Shown in pieces: positions 15,658-24,400 of a DNA stretch of 35,553 nt. This DNA is from an uncultured Gemmiger sp. (GTDB lineage: Bacteria > Bacillota > Clostridia > Oscillospirales > Ruminococcaceae). The stretch spans positions 1-35,553 of the forward strand of contig CALXHS010000009.1 in NCBI GenBank assembly GCA_944388165.1. Reading direction: 5' to 3'. Each line of letters starts with the position of its first letter. Positions within the stretch are counted from its first letter, which is position 1. The translations under genes and the position numbers were made by a program. The notes beneath the pieces are model-generated. The model worked only from the letters and a program-made list of their open reading frames with translations. It made no database searches and was not told where the DNA came from.

Positions 15658-15699
15658 GCTAAATTTTTGCGTGGTTTCTGCAAAAACAGGCTTTTGCCG

Positions 15700-17955
15700 T
15701 TACAGGGTCATCTGTTCCAAGCTGTCGGTCTCTTTGAGCAGGGCGCCGGCGGCGGGCAGAGTGCGCACGCGGTAGCGGTGGGGGTCGGCCAGCTCCAGCC
15801 CGGCAGCAGGCCGCACCCGCTGGATGCGGGCGTTCTTTTTCAGGTTGACCACATTGACACCGGCGGTATCGCGGGTGGTCTTTTCGGGAATGAGGGCGCT
15901 GCCTGCCAGCAGCAGACGGGTGGTGGCGGGCCCGGCGTTGACAAAGATGGCCAGTTCCTGCTCCTCGGTAAGGTGGAGGATGGCAGCTAGTTCCGCCTTG
16001 TCGCTGTACGCCTTGAGCAGCTTGCGGCGGTTCTGCTTGGTCTGGTAGCTGGTCAGGGGCACCTTGGCGCACTTGCCGTTCTGGAAGAAGAAGAACATGT
16101 GGCCGCTGTAATCGGTGGTGACCGTCATGAAGATGGGCACTTCCCCATCGTCCATGCCCAGGGTGGAAGCCACATAATCCCCCAGCACGCTGGCCTTGGA
16201 ATCGGAAAAGTCCGCAGCGCGGGTCTTGTAGACCTGGGCGTGGTTGGTGAAGAAGAGCAGCTCGGCGCTGTTGGTGGATTCGCAGGTGAAGGCCACCTCG
16301 TCGCCATCCTTGAGCTTCTGTTCCCCGGACATGCGCAGGCTCTGGGGGGTGATCTTCTTGAAGTAGCCTTCCCGGGTGAAGAAGAGATGCACAGGGTAAT
16401 CGGGAATCTCCTCCTGCACATCCTCGGCGGATTCTTCGGGCAGGTCGTAGAGGATCTCGCACCGGCGGGGTTTGCCGTACTTCTTGGCAGCCTCGGACAG
16501 TTCGTTCATGATGATCTTGTTGATGCGGGCGGGACGCTTGAGGATGTCCTCCAGGTCGGCGATGGCTTTTTCCAGTTCCTCGATCTCCTCGGTGCGCTTG
16601 AGGATGTATTCCCGGTTGAGGTGGCGCAGCTTGATCTCGGCCACATACTCGGCCTGGACCTCGTCGATGCCGAAGCCGATCATCAGGTTGGGGACGACCT
16701 CGCTCTCTTCGGCGGTCTCCCGTACGATGCGGATGGCTTTGTCGATGTCCAGCAGGATGGCGGAAAGGCCCCGCAGCAGATGCAGGCGCTTCTGCTTGCC
16801 CTGCAGGTCGTAGTAAGTGCGGCGGCGGACACACTCGGCGCGGAAAGCCGCCCACTCCAGCAAAATGCCCCGCACGCCCAACACACGGGGCTGGCCGCCG
16901 ATAAGCAGGTTGAAGTTGCAGGCGAAGGAGTCTTCCAGCGGGGTGGCCTTGAACAGCCGGGCCATGAGTTTGTCCGGGTCCTGGCCGCGCTTGAGGTCGA
17001 TGGTCAGCTTGAGACCGTTGAGGTCGGTCTCGTCGCGCATATCGTTGATTTCCCGGATCTTGCCAGCCTTGACCAGCTCGGTGATTTTGTCCATGATGGC
17101 TTCCACCGTGGTAGTGGGCGGGATGCGGGTGATATCGATGCAGTTGTTTTCCTTGTCGTAGGCCCAGACCGCCCGGACGCGGATGCTGCCCCGGCCGTTT
17201 TCCAGCACATTGCGCATTTCGGCGGCGTCGTACAGAATGCTGCCGCCGCCCACAAAGTCGGGGGCAGGCAGAAGCTGCATCAGGTCGGCGTTTTCGTCCT
17301 TCATCAGGGCGATGGTGGCGTTGCACAGCTCGGTCAGGTTGAAGGAGCAGATGTTGGAGGCCATGCCGACGGCGATGCCCAGGGTGTTGTTGGCCAGGAT
17401 GGTGGGGAAAGTCACCGGCAGCAAGGTGGGTTCGGTGGTGGTGCCGTCGTAGTTGGGCACGAAGTCCACGGTGTCCTTGTCGATGTCCCGGAAGAGTTCC
17501 TCGCACACCGGTTCCAGCTTGGCTTCGGTGTAACGGGCGGCGGCGTAGGCCATGTCACGGCTGTACGCCTTACCAAAGTTACCCTTGGAGTCCACGAAAG
17601 GCACCAGCAGGCTTTCGTTGGAGCGGCCCATACGCACCATGGTGTCGTAGATGGCGGCGTCGCCGTGGGGGTTCAGGTGCATAGTGCTGCCCACGATGTT
17701 GGCGCTCTTGGTGCGGGCGCCCTTGAGCAGGCCCATGCCGTACATGGTGTACAGCAGTTTGCGGTGGGCGGGCTTGAAGCCGTCGATCTCCGGCAGAGCG
17801 CGGGAGACGATAACGCTCATCGCGTAGGGCATATAATTGGTTTCCAGCGTCTGGGTGATCGGGCTTTCGATCACCTCGCCCGCCGAGAGGATCTCGACGT
17901 TGTCGCCCAGCTGGGGGCGGGCAGGCGCCTGTTTCTTTTCACGTTTCTTTGCCAT
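15700..17955 (-). CDS. type IIA DNA topoisomerase subunit A, ParC/GyrA-like paralogue
   Basis: DNA cleavage-rejoining subunit of a gyrase/topoisomerase IV-type enzyme, paired with the ATPase subunit 14 bp upstream. 751 residues: winged-helix/tower breakage domain with catalytic Tyr142 (AARYTEAKL), a long coiled-coil (VAEIKLRHLNREYILKR) and a C-terminal beta-pinwheel-like region. No GyrA box (QRRGGKG) is visible, which argues for ParC-like decatenation rather than supercoiling. It is divergent: the loop before the DNA-binding helix reads GSTMHLNPHGDAAIYD where GyrA has GKYHPHGDSAVYD, so it is three residues longer and has Ala100 at the position of the quinolone-contact Ser83. Second type IIA pairs like this occur in Clostridia besides true GyrBA. 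Start ATG 17955 has GGGGAGG just upstream. Confidence 0.92.
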   Translation of the reverse strand: MAKKREKKQAPARPQLGDNVEILSAGEVIESPITQTLETNYMPYAMSVIVSRALPEIDGFKPAHRKLLYTMYGMGLLKGARTKSANIVGSTMHLNPHGDAAIYDTMVRMGRSNESLLVPFVDSKGNFGKAYSRDMAYAAARYTEAKLEPVCEELFRDIDKDTVDFVPNYDGTTTEPTLLPVTFPTILANNTLGIAVGMASNICSFNLTELCNATIALMKDENADLMQLLPAPDFVGGGSILYDAAEMRNVLENGRGSIRVRAVWAYDKENNCIDITRIPPTTTVEAIMDKITELVKAGKIREINDMRDETDLNGLKLTIDLKRGQDPDKLMARLFKATPLEDSFACNFNLLIGGQPRVLGVRGILLEWAAFRAECVRRRTYYDLQGKQKRLHLLRGLSAILLDIDKAIRIVRETAEESEVVPNLMIGFGIDEVQAEYVAEIKLRHLNREYILKRTEEIEELEKAIADLEDILKRPARINKIIMNELSEAAKKYGKPRRCEILYDLPEESAEDVQEEIPDYPVHLFFTREGYFKKITPQSLRMSGEQKLKDGDEVAFTCESTNSAELLFFTNHAQVYKTRAADFSDSKASVLGDYVASTLGMDDGEVPIFMTVTTDYSGHMFFFFQNGKCAKVPLTSYQTKQNRRKLLKAYSDKAELAAILHLTEEQELAIFVNAGPATTRLLLAGSALIPEKTTRDTAGVNVVNLKKNARIQRVRPAAGLELADPHRYRVRTLPAAGALLKETDSLEQMTL

Positions 17956-17969
17956 GGTTCCTCCCCTTG

Positions 17970-19946
17970 TCAGGACACATCCAGATCATCCAGATACTCA
18001 GCGCCGTGCTCCGCAATATGGTCCTTGCGGCCCTGGAGGTTATCACCCAGAAGCAGGTCGAACACTTCGGCGGTCTGCTGGGCGTCGGTGGGCAGCACCT
18101 TGATCAGGCGGCGGCTCTCCGGGCTCATGGTGGTCAGCCACATCATTTCGGGGTCGTTCTCACCCAGACCTTTGGAGCGCTGAATGGTGTATTTCTGGCC
18201 TTCGATGCGGCGCAGGATATCCGCCTTTTCCGGCTCGGTGTAGGCAAAGTAGGTCTTTGCCTTGGTGTTGATCTCATACAGCGGGCTTTCGGCGATATAG
18301 ACGTAGCCTTCGTTGATGAGGGTGGGGGTCAGACGATAGAGCATGGTCAGCACCAGGGTACGGATCTGGTAGCCGTCCACGTCGGCGTCGGTACAGATAA
18401 CGATCTTATTGAAGCGCAGATTGTCCAGGTTAAAGGTGGCCAGGTCCTTGTTGTGGGACCCGCCCAGCTCCACGCCGCAGCCCATGACCCGGATCAGGTC
18501 GGTGATGATCTCCGACTTGAAGATGCGGGAGTAATCGGCTTTCAGGCAGTTCAGGATCTTGCCGCGGATGGGCATGATGGCCTGGAATTCGGAGTCGCGG
18601 CTCTGCTTGACCGCACCCATAGCGGAATCACCCTCCACGATGTACAGTTCCCGGCGTGAGGCATCCTTGGTGCGGCAGTCCACGAACTTCTGCACCCGGT
18701 TGGCGATGTCCATCTGCTGGGTGATGTTCTTCTTGATGGAGATGCGGGCCTTTTCGGCGTGTTCCCGGCTCTGCTTGTTGATGAGCACCTGCTTGCAGGC
18801 TTTTTCCGCTTCGTCGGGGTTTTCGATGAAGTAGACTTCCAGCTGATGTTTGAGGAAGTCGGTCATGGCCTGGGCCACAAACTTGTTGGTGATAGCCTTC
18901 TTGGTCTGGTTCTCGTAGCTGGTACGGGTGGAGAAGCTAGAAGAAACCAGGATCAGGCAGTCCTGCACGTCGGCAAAGGTGATGGCGCTCTCGTTCTTTT
19001 TATACAGGCCCTTGTTCTTCAGCCAGGCGTTGATCTGGTTGACGAAAGCCAGGCGCACCGCGCGGTCGGGGCTGCCGCTGTGTTCCAGCCAGCTGGAGGT
19101 GTGGCAGTATTCCAGGGCCTGGCTCTGGTTGGAGAAGCAGAAGGCCACGTTCATCTTGACCTGGTATTCGGGCTGGTCTTCCCGGTCGCGGCCCACAGCG
19201 GAACCGGCGCAGGCGTGCACAGGGGTCAGGGCCTTGTCCCCTGCCAGCTCAGCGGCGTGGTCCACGATGCCGTTTTCGTAATAGTAGGAGATTTTCTCCG
19301 CCCGTTCCCCCGAACGGTCGTTGAACACCAGGGTCACCCCGGCGTTGACCACCGCCTGCCGCTTGAGCATATCCCGGAAGGTTTCGGGAGAAACATTGAT
19401 ATCAGTGAAAACATCGGTGTCGGGCATCCAGCGGATGACAGAACCGGTGCGGCGGCCGCTGAAGGGTTCCTTTTTCAGGCCGCCCACGTTCTCGCCTTTT
19501 TTGAAGTCCAGGTGATAGTGGAAGCCGTCACGGTAGATATCGGCGGTCATCCAGGCGCTGGCATACTGAGTGGCGCACAGGCCCAGACCGTTGAGACCCA
19601 GGGAGAAGTCATAGGTGCCGCCGCCCTCGCCGTATTTGCCGCCGGCGTAGAGTTCGCAGAAAACCAGATCCCAGTTCCAGCGCTGTTCGGCCTTGTTATA
19701 GTCCACCGGAATGCCGCGGCCGAAGTCCTCCACTTCCACACTGTGGTCCGGGTAGAGGGTGACGTTGATCTTATCGCCGTAACCGTCCCGGGCTTCGTCG
19801 ATGGAGTTGGAGACGATCTCGAAGATGGAATGGGCGCAGCCTTCCACACCGTCGGAACCAAAAATAACGGCGGGACGCTTGCGGACGCGGTCGGCGCCTT
19901 TCAGACTTTTAATGCTTTCGTTGCCGTAAACCTGTTTTTTTGCCAT
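17970..19946 (-). CDS. type IIA DNA topoisomerase subunit B, ParE/GyrB-like paralogue
   Basis: ATPase subunit of the same topoisomerase, 658 residues. GHKL domain with EIVSNSIDEARDG (E43, N47, D50) and EDFGRGIP (D74, G76, G78), transducer, then TOPRIM with YIVEGDSAMG (catalytic E438) and CTDADVDG (D520, D522, D524). All catalytic residues are kept, but two usually invariant stretches differ: VEGDSAGG is VEGDSAMG, and DADVDGxHIRTL has Gln in place of His. That marks a divergent paralogue, not the main GyrB. Length is that of ParE-type subunits, without the Gram-negative GyrB insertion. Start ATG 19946 follows GGGGGA. It is first in the operon, with two candidate promoters upstream. Confidence 0.93.
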   Translation of the reverse strand: MAKKQVYGNESIKSLKGADRVRKRPAVIFGSDGVEGCAHSIFEIVSNSIDEARDGYGDKINVTLYPDHSVEVEDFGRGIPVDYNKAEQRWNWDLVFCELYAGGKYGEGGGTYDFSLGLNGLGLCATQYASAWMTADIYRDGFHYHLDFKKGENVGGLKKEPFSGRRTGSVIRWMPDTDVFTDINVSPETFRDMLKRQAVVNAGVTLVFNDRSGERAEKISYYYENGIVDHAAELAGDKALTPVHACAGSAVGRDREDQPEYQVKMNVAFCFSNQSQALEYCHTSSWLEHSGSPDRAVRLAFVNQINAWLKNKGLYKKNESAITFADVQDCLILVSSSFSTRTSYENQTKKAITNKFVAQAMTDFLKHQLEVYFIENPDEAEKACKQVLINKQSREHAEKARISIKKNITQQMDIANRVQKFVDCRTKDASRRELYIVEGDSAMGAVKQSRDSEFQAIMPIRGKILNCLKADYSRIFKSEIITDLIRVMGCGVELGGSHNKDLATFNLDNLRFNKIVICTDADVDGYQIRTLVLTMLYRLTPTLINEGYVYIAESPLYEINTKAKTYFAYTEPEKADILRRIEGQKYTIQRSKGLGENDPEMMWLTTMSPESRRLIKVLPTDAQQTAEVFDLLLGDNLQGRKDHIAEHGAEYLDDLDVS

Positions 19947-20005
19947 GCGGCTTCCCCCTGAAATTGCGTTGTAACGAGTTGGTGCGTATTTGGCGCGTAT
20001 TTATT

Positions 20006-20035
20006 ATTTAACCATGAAATGGAAGGGTTTGTCAA
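20006..20035 (-). promoter_or_regulatory. proximal promoter of the topoisomerase operon
   Basis: TTGACA (20035-20030), 18-nt spacer, TTAAAT (20011-20006), in an AT-rich stretch about 60 nt before the ATG. Confidence 0.55.
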
Positions 20036-20046
20036 ATGACAGCCTT

Positions 20047-20076
20047 ATTATATCACAACCCATGGTTGTATTGCAA
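20047..20076 (-). promoter_or_regulatory. distal promoter with inverted repeat in its spacer
   Basis: TTGCAA (20076-20071), 18-nt spacer, TATAAT (20052-20047). The spacer holds ACAACC-N3-GGTTGT (20055-20069), a possible operator. Confidence 0.55.
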
Positions 20077-20077
20077 G

Positions 20078-20118
20078 ACAAAAACAGCCGCCGGGGCACG
20101 GGGCTCCGGCGGCTGTTT
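20078..20118 (-). terminator. terminator of the acidic lipoprotein gene
   Basis: 13-bp perfect stem AAACAGCCGCCGG/CCGGCGGCTGTTT (20082-20094 with 20106-20118), then TTTTTGTC on the minus strand. Confidence 0.88.
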
Positions 20119-20142
20119 GCGCGCAAAGGCAGGCGGGACAGG

Positions 20143-20532
20143 TCAGTTGCCGCTGCCTTCCGCCTCTTCCTTCAGATAGGCATCCAGTTCATCGGCGGCC
20201 TTGTTCAGTTCTTCCTGCGCTTCGGTATTTCCTTCCGCCGCGCTGTTCTCTTCCAGCTGCGCGGCCTGTTCCTGGACGGCTTCGAGCTGTTCTTCCACCT
20301 GCTCGGTCACGGCCTGTTTATCTTCTTCGGTGGGCTGGGATTCGGTGCTGTCGTCCGCATCATCCTTGGCATCGTCCTTGGAATCATCGGAATCCTCCGG
20401 AGTCTGGGCGGTGGAGACCGGTTCCGAAGCGGGCTGGGACTCATCGGTCTTGGAGGCACAGCCGAACAGGGACAGCACCAGGCAGGCGGCAATCAAAAGA
20501 GTAAGCAGGCGGGTAACGGCACAACGTCTCAT
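20143..20532 (-). CDS. small acidic lipoprotein, function unknown
   Basis: 129 residues. A signal peptide with a short basic start (MRRCAVTRLL) and lipobox SLFGC (Cys25) is followed by a Ser/Asp/Glu/Lys-rich low-complexity linker (SDDSKDDAKDDADDS) and an acidic, probably coiled-coil C-terminal half rich in Gln, Glu and Ala (about 70-125). It would be anchored to the outer face of the membrane. No enzymatic motif and no named family. Start ATG 20532 has AAGGAG 9-10 nt upstream. It is transcribed alone from a good promoter and ended by a strong terminator. Confidence 0.85.
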   Translation of the reverse strand: MRRCAVTRLLTLLIAACLVLSLFGCASKTDESQPASEPVSTAQTPEDSDDSKDDAKDDADDSTESQPTEEDKQAVTEQVEEQLEAVQEQAAQLEENSAAEGNTEAQEELNKAADELDAYLKEEAEGSGN

Positions 20533-20623
20533 ATCGGTTCTCTCCTTTTTTCAGCCCTGTTGACAGGGGGTTATTCTTCCCTCTCCCCCGTGCATGCCCG
20601 AAGGGAAAAGTCTTTCTGTTTTT

Positions 20624-20652
20624 ATTGTAACACGGACAGGACCCTCATTCAA
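20624..20652 (-). promoter_or_regulatory. promoter of the acidic lipoprotein gene
   Basis: TTGAAT (20652-20647), 17-nt spacer, TACAAT (20629-20624). Confidence 0.72.
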
Positions 20653-20686
20653 GGCAGTTTTCAACGATACAACCGTAAAAGTTTGT

Positions 20687-21112
20687 TTACATCTCCTTAT
20701 CATAACGGACATAATAGTAAACACTGATGCCTACTACCAGCAGATACGCTCCCACCAGCAGCAGGATGGCCGTCAGTTCCACATCCATCAGAACGAAGGA
20801 GAGCATCAAAGCGCCGAACACATACAGCATGCAGTCATAGGCTCTGGCTTTGGCCCGGTTGGCCAGGGCTACGTTGCGCTCATCGTTGGCTTCGATGTCT
20901 ATGCGCTTCTGCAGTTCCGGTTCCCCTTTCAGCGCTCTCTGTTTCAGCAGTTCTCCCCCGCCCCAGCCGAAAGCCCCGGTCCCCACGCCCAGGCAAAGGT
21001 AAGGCAGCGGGCCGCCCCATGCCTGGGGCATCAGGCGCAGCATCGCCAGCCCGGCTGCAGCCAGCGCAAGACCCGCAACCACAAACAAAATCTCTTTATA
21101 ACTGGATTTCAC
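20687..21112 (-). CDS. small membrane protein paired with XRE regulator (DUF2178-like)
   Basis: 141 residues with about four hydrophobic helices in two pairs (about 7-25, 32-48, then 91-110, 113-133). The cytosolic loop between them carries the charged motif IDIEANDERNVALANRAKA. A DERN motif before the third helix is typical of small proteins encoded next to short XRE regulators in Firmicutes (DUF2178-like; this is resemblance, not a confirmed match). Start: GTG at 21112 with a perfect AAGGAGG 8 nt upstream. An in-frame ATG at 21148 lacks a ribosome site. It sits 25 bp after the regulator gene, so the two form one operon. The function of such pairs is unknown. Confidence 0.75.
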   Translation of the reverse strand: MKSSYKEILFVVAGLALAAAGLAMLRLMPQAWGGPLPYLCLGVGTGAFGWGGGELLKQRALKGEPELQKRIDIEANDERNVALANRAKARAYDCMLYVFGALMLSFVLMDVELTAILLLVGAYLLVVGISVYYYVRYDKEM

Positions 21113-21137
21113 GGCGTTTTCCTCCTTATTGTCCAGG

Positions 21138-21332
21138 TTATTCCTCATACAGAAAAATTTCTTCAATGGGCAGGCCGAAGTAGCGGGAGATCTTGAATGC
21201 CAGCAGGATAGACGGGTTATAGCGCCCGTTTTCCAGCGAGCCAATGGTCTGGCGGGACACTTCCAGAGCTTCGGCCAGTTCCTCCTGGCGGATGCCCCGC
21301 TGTTTGCGCAGCTCTTCCAATCTGTTTTTCAG
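21138..21332 (-). CDS. short XRE/Cro-type HTH regulator, probable CTG start
   Basis: Single-domain DNA-binding protein of about 64 residues. Helix-turn-helix core RQEELAEALEVSRQTIGSLE, then NGRYNPSILLAFKISRYFG and IEEIFLYEE, the usual pattern of autoregulatory Firmicute XRE proteins, which normally begin MKNRLxELR. The frame is open to an ATG at 21368, but that codon is only 6 nt from the predicted transcript start and has no ribosome site. A perfect AAAGGAGG lies 8 nt before a CTG (21332), exactly where family members start (L-K-N-R-L-E-E-L). I therefore choose CTG, with ATG 21368 (76 residues) as the alternative. Two inverted-repeat operators at the promoter suggest autorepression. Confidence 0.85.
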   Translation of the reverse strand: MKNRLEELRKQRGIRQEELAEALEVSRQTIGSLENGRYNPSILLAFKISRYFGLPIEEIFLYEE

Positions 21333-21350
21333 AACCGGCACCTCCTTTTT

Positions 21351-21366
21351 GGAAAGTTTACTTTCC
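21351..21366. promoter_or_regulatory. operator-like inverted repeat, leader site
   Basis: GGAAAGT-TT-ACTTTCC, perfect 7-bp arms with a 2-nt centre, between the -10 and the ribosome site of the XRE gene. It shares the AAGT-x2-ACTTTCC pattern with a second site at the -35. Confidence 0.7.
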
Positions 21367-21380
21367 ATTTCTGTATTTCC

Positions 21381-21408
21381 AGTATACCACGCCCGCTCAA
21401 AATGTCAA
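21381..21408 (-). promoter_or_regulatory. promoter of the XRE-membrane protein operon
   Basis: TTGACA (21408-21403), 16-nt spacer, TATACT (21386-21381). Confidence 0.82.
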
Positions 21409-21419
21409 GTGTACTTTCC
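21407..21419. promoter_or_regulatory. operator-like site at the -35
   Basis: AAGTGTACTTTCC (plus strand) touches the -35 hexamer of the XRE promoter and shares 11 of 13 positions with the leader site at 21354-21366. Binding would block RNA polymerase. Confidence 0.62.
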
Positions 21420-21431
21420 ATTTCCGCGCAG

Positions 21432-21467
21432 AAAAAGAGCCTTCCCTCCAAAACAGCGGAAAGGCTC
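21432..21467 (-). terminator. terminator of the polC operon
   Basis: Stem GAGCCTTCC with GGAAAGGCTC (21437-21445 with 21458-21467, one bulge), followed by TTTTTC on the minus strand, 30 nt after the polC stop. Confidence 0.8.
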
Positions 21468-21496
21468 TCGAAAAGGGTCCAGGTTTTTGAGGCAGT

Positions 21497-24400
21497 TCAC
21501 CCCATCATGCTGAAGAAGTCCACCTGGCTGGTCTCGGGCAGTTTGCCCAGCGCACCCACATCCCGCAGCTTGTCCAGAATAGACTGCGCCACACCGGACG
21601 CCTGCTGCAGTTCTTCGATGGAGATATACTCCTGACCGTGGATGGTGGCCTGTTCCAGGGCGATGGCGGCGTTTTCGCCCAGGCCGCGCAGAGCGGTGAA
21701 GGGCAGACGAACCTTGCCGGCCTCCACGATATACTTGCTGGCATAGCTCTTGCCCAGTTCGATGGGCAGGAACTGGCAGCCCCGCTGCAGCATCTCGTTG
21801 ACCAGCTGCAGACTGACCAGGGCGTCATCGTCCTTGGCGGTACGCTCGTCCTTGGGGATGCGTTCATTGTCCCGCAGGTGTTCCTTGGCCACCCGCACAC
21901 CGCCCACAGCGGCTTCATAGTCGATATCGGCGCCGCGAACGGTAAAGTACACCGCGTAGAAGATAGCGGGGTGATAGACCTTGAACCACATCAGGCGGAT
22001 GGCCGCCATGAGGTAGGCCACGGCGTGGGCTTTGGGGAACATATACTTGATCTTGCGGCAGGATTCGATATACCAGTCGGGCACATCATGTTCCCGCATG
22101 GCTTCTTCCCAGCCGGGCTTGAAACCGCCTTTGGCCACCTTGCCTTTACGCACGGCCTCCATGATGTCGAAGGACATCTTGGGTTCCAGGCCCTTGCGCA
22201 GCAGGTAGAGCATGATACTGTCACGGCAGCCGATCACTTCGGCGATGGTGCAGGTGTTGGAGCGGATCAGTTCGTCGGCGTTGTTGGTCCACACGTCGGT
22301 GCCGTGGGACAGCCCGGAGATCTGGATCAGCTCCGAGAAGTTCTTGGGCTGGGCGTCCAGCAGCATCTGGCGCACGAAGTTGGTACCCATTTCGGGGATA
22401 CCGAAGGTACCAGTCTGGCTGCCGATCTGTTCCGGGGTGACGCCCAACGCCTCGGTGGAAGTGAGCAGGCTGTACACCTTGGGGTCGTTCATGGGCACCG
22501 AGTCGATGGGGATGCCGGAGTATTCTTCAAAGAACTTATAGAAGGTAGGAACATCATGGCCCAGCTCGTCCAGCTTGAGCAGGGTATCGTGAAGGTATTT
22601 GAATTCGAAGTGGGTGGTCAGAAGGCCGCCCTTCACGTCATCCGCCGGGTGCTGGATGGCACAGAAGTCGTAGATGTCGAAGGTATCCGGCACAACGACC
22701 ATGCCGCCGGGGTGCTGGCCGGTGGTGCGCTTGACGCCGGTGCAGCCGATGCACAGGCGGTTTTCCTCTGCACGGTTGACGGTACGGCCCCTCTCTTCCA
22801 GATACTTTTTCACGTAACCGAAAGCGGTCTTGTCCTGCAGACCGGAGACGGTGCCCGCCTTGAACACGTTTTCTTTGCCGAAGAGTTCCTCGGTGTAGCG
22901 GTGGACGCTGGACTGGTACATGCCGGAGAAGTTTAGGTCGATATCGGGTTCCTTGTCGCCGTAGAAGCCCAGGAAGGTTTCGAAGGGGATGTCGTGGCCT
23001 TCCATGATCATGGCAGTGCCGCAGACCGGGCACTTTTTATCCGGCAGGTCGAAGCCGTCCATGGTATGGCCGTCGTCGATCCACTCGCTGTGCTGGCATT
23101 CGGGGCACAGGTAATGGGGCGGCATGCTGTTGACTTCGGAAATACCGGCAAAGTGGGCCACAGCGGAGGAACCGACGGAACCACGGCTGCCCACCTGGTA
23201 ACCGCCCGCGTTGGAGTAAGCCACCAGCTTGACGGCAATGACGTACAGAACGGCATAGCCATGGCCGCAGATGGAATCCAGTTCCTTCTTCAAGCGCTTT
23301 TGCAGGATATCGGGAACAGGGTCACCGTAGCCTTTGCGGGCGTGTTCCCAGGTGCCGCTGCGCAGCTGTTCCTCGGCGCCCTGAATGGAAGGCGGATAGG
23401 TGCCTTTGGGGATGGCGCGGAGGTTGCCGTCGATGGTGGCGGCGATCTTGTTGGGGTTGGTGACCACCACTTCGTAGGCTTTTTCCTTACCCAGGTAGCT
23501 GAATTCCTCCAGCATATCCTGGGTGGTGCGGTAGAACAGCGGGGCCTGGTTGTCGGCATCCTTGAAGCCGTTGCCCGCCTGGAGAATGGCGCGGTAAGCA
23601 GCATCCTCCGGTTCCTGGAAATGCACGTCCCCCGTAGCCACCACAGGCTTGTGCAGTTCTTCGGCCAGGGCAATGACGGTGCGGTTGAAGTTCTTCACCG
23701 CCTCGATGGAATCCACCTGGCCGTTGCGCACCATGAACTCATTGTTGCCCAGGGGCTGGATCTCCAGCACATCGTAATAGTCGGCGATACGCAGAAGATC
23801 CTCGTGACTGCGTCCTGCCACAATGGCACGGTAGAGTTCCCCTGCTTCGCAGGCGGAGGAAAGGATCAGACCTTCCCGATACTGGTTGAGCAGGCTGCGG
23901 GGCACCCGGGGCTTCTTGAAGAAATACTTGGTGTGAGCAGCACTGACGATGCGGTACAGGTTTTTCAGGCCCGTCTGGTTCTGCACCCAGATGATGAGGT
24001 GGTGGTATTTCTTTTTCAGCACCTCTTTGTTGCCGCCCAGACCGGTATTGATCTCCTCAACGTTGTAGATTTCCTTCTCGTTCAGGTCCTCCAGCATCTT
24101 CTCGAAGATACGGGCCAGGGCCATGGCGTCATCCACCGCCCGGTGGTGGTTGAAGGGCGGGATCTCCAGGTGCTTGTTGATGGTATCCAGCTTATAGTTC
24201 CGCAGGCCCGGGAACAATGCTTGGGCCATGGGAACGGTATCGATATACGGATTATTGAAGGTAATACCCGCCCGTTCCGCCGCCTTGTGCAGGATCAGCA
24301 TATCAAAGCTGCTGGCGTTGTGGGCAATGACGATGTTATCCCCGCAGAATTCCTTGAAGCGGCGGATGGCTTCGTCGGGGCCGGGGGCGTCCGCCACCAT

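Noticed and set aside
15660-15699. Terminator after the ParC-like gene
   Set aside because: Only a 6-bp A/T-type stem (GCAAAA/TTTTGC) without a clean T run; not supportable.
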